In this document: positions 63,894 to 64,000 of the stretch, one piece after another
Layout of the letters: each line of letters starts with the position of its first letter
How positions within the stretch are numbered: the first letter of the stretch is position 1
DNA from: Propionibacteriaceae bacterium
Lineage (GTDB): Bacteria > Actinomycetota > Actinomycetes > Propionibacteriales > Propionibacteriaceae
DNA: 64,000 nucleotides
Assembly (NCBI GenBank): GCA_031265875.1
Contig: JAISCA010000048.1
Span: 173,346 to 237,345 of the forward strand
Reading direction: 5' to 3'
Notes under the pieces: model-generated
The model's input: the letters and a program-made list of their open reading frames with translations, nothing else
What the model was told of the DNA's origin: nothing
Databases searched by the model: none
Made by a program: the position numbers and the translations under genes

Positions 63894-64000
63894 CTAGCGG
63901 TCAACGCAACACTTAGGAAAGTGGTGTGTGTTATGGGTCGTCGGGTGTCGGTCGAGGCTGTGCGTTTGTTCTGGTTGGCGTGGGATGGTGGGTGTCCGGT
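63894..64000 (+). mobile_element. Left end of an insertion sequence (IS30/IS481-like)
   Basis: From about 63894 (TAGCGGTCAACGCAACACTT) composition shifts to GT-rich codons unlike the neighbours. The first bases look like an insertion-sequence terminal repeat. The element and its transposase continue past the window. Confidence 0.5.
63933..64000 (+). CDS. Transposase N-terminus (partial)
   Basis: From ATG 63933, preceded by AGGAAAGTGG, the frame reads MGRRVSVEAVRLFWLAWDGG and stays open to the edge. VSVEAVRLFW resembles the N-terminal helix of IS30-type transposases of actinobacteria, but 22 residues are too few to fix the family. Confidence 0.5.
   Translation, partial: MGRRVSVEAVRLFWLAWDGGCP

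Overview
The window is about 64 kb of high-GC bacterial chromosome that looks actinobacterial, possibly Propionibacteriales or a close relative. The evidence is strong G/C third-position bias, many GTG starts, a PucR-type FasR regulator next to fabD-fabH-acpP-fabF, a homodimeric AceE beside a DUF3052 protein, the order prfB-ftsE-ftsX-M23 peptidase-smpB-ssrA, and an initiator tRNA without an encoded CCA. No genus can be named from the sequence alone.

Left part (1-9 kb): a truncated oligopeptide-type binding lipoprotein, tRNA-fMet, two PIN-toxin/antitoxin pairs separated by a decayed Fic/PIN fusion, a Pnkp-Hen1 RNA-repair operon, a small DUF6191-like protein and a DMT exporter. Next (8.7-20.8 kb): a glycerol-1-phosphate dehydrogenase, a ThrE-type exporter, and a six-gene sugar operon (ROK regulator, two permeases, binding lipoprotein, GH15-like and GH31 enzymes) read leftward, diverging from a MerR-GyrI-like regulator.

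Accessory part (20.8-33.5 kb): a DUF3791-DUF3990-small-protein cassette that resembles a toxin/antitoxin module, a divergent AAA/DUF4143 ATPase, small orphan genes, a PNPOx-like protein whose 5' region is duplicated 2.7 kb away, a membrane protein whose start spans a 12-base poly-C tract, a terpene-cyclase-fold protein, a TetR-controlled MacB-type ABC system, an IS3 remnant, a FitAB/VapBC pair, a 52-residue charged small gene, and an array of tandem and hairpin repeats ending at the tmRNA gene.

Core part (33.4-48 kb): ssrA-smpB trans-translation, the FtsEX-peptidoglycan hydrolase division module, prfB, serC and a serA-like gene, a DeoR/GpsA-like/FGGY-kinase group, L-serine dehydratase, and a proline-rich membrane protein. 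Right part (47.7-64 kb): a two-component system fused in operon to an ABC transporter, a second hairpin element at tRNA-Val, DUF3052 and aceE, then fasR and the type II fatty-acid operon, uppP, an aldo/keto reductase and the left end of an insertion sequence.

The most unusual items are: a roughly 195-bp three-hairpin element found next to both the tmRNA and tRNA-Val 3' ends; the poly-C tract that links two alternative starts; the DUF3990 cassette; and Pnkp/Hen1 beside RNase-type toxins. The ORF track omits several real features because they are partial, short or non-coding; these are included below.
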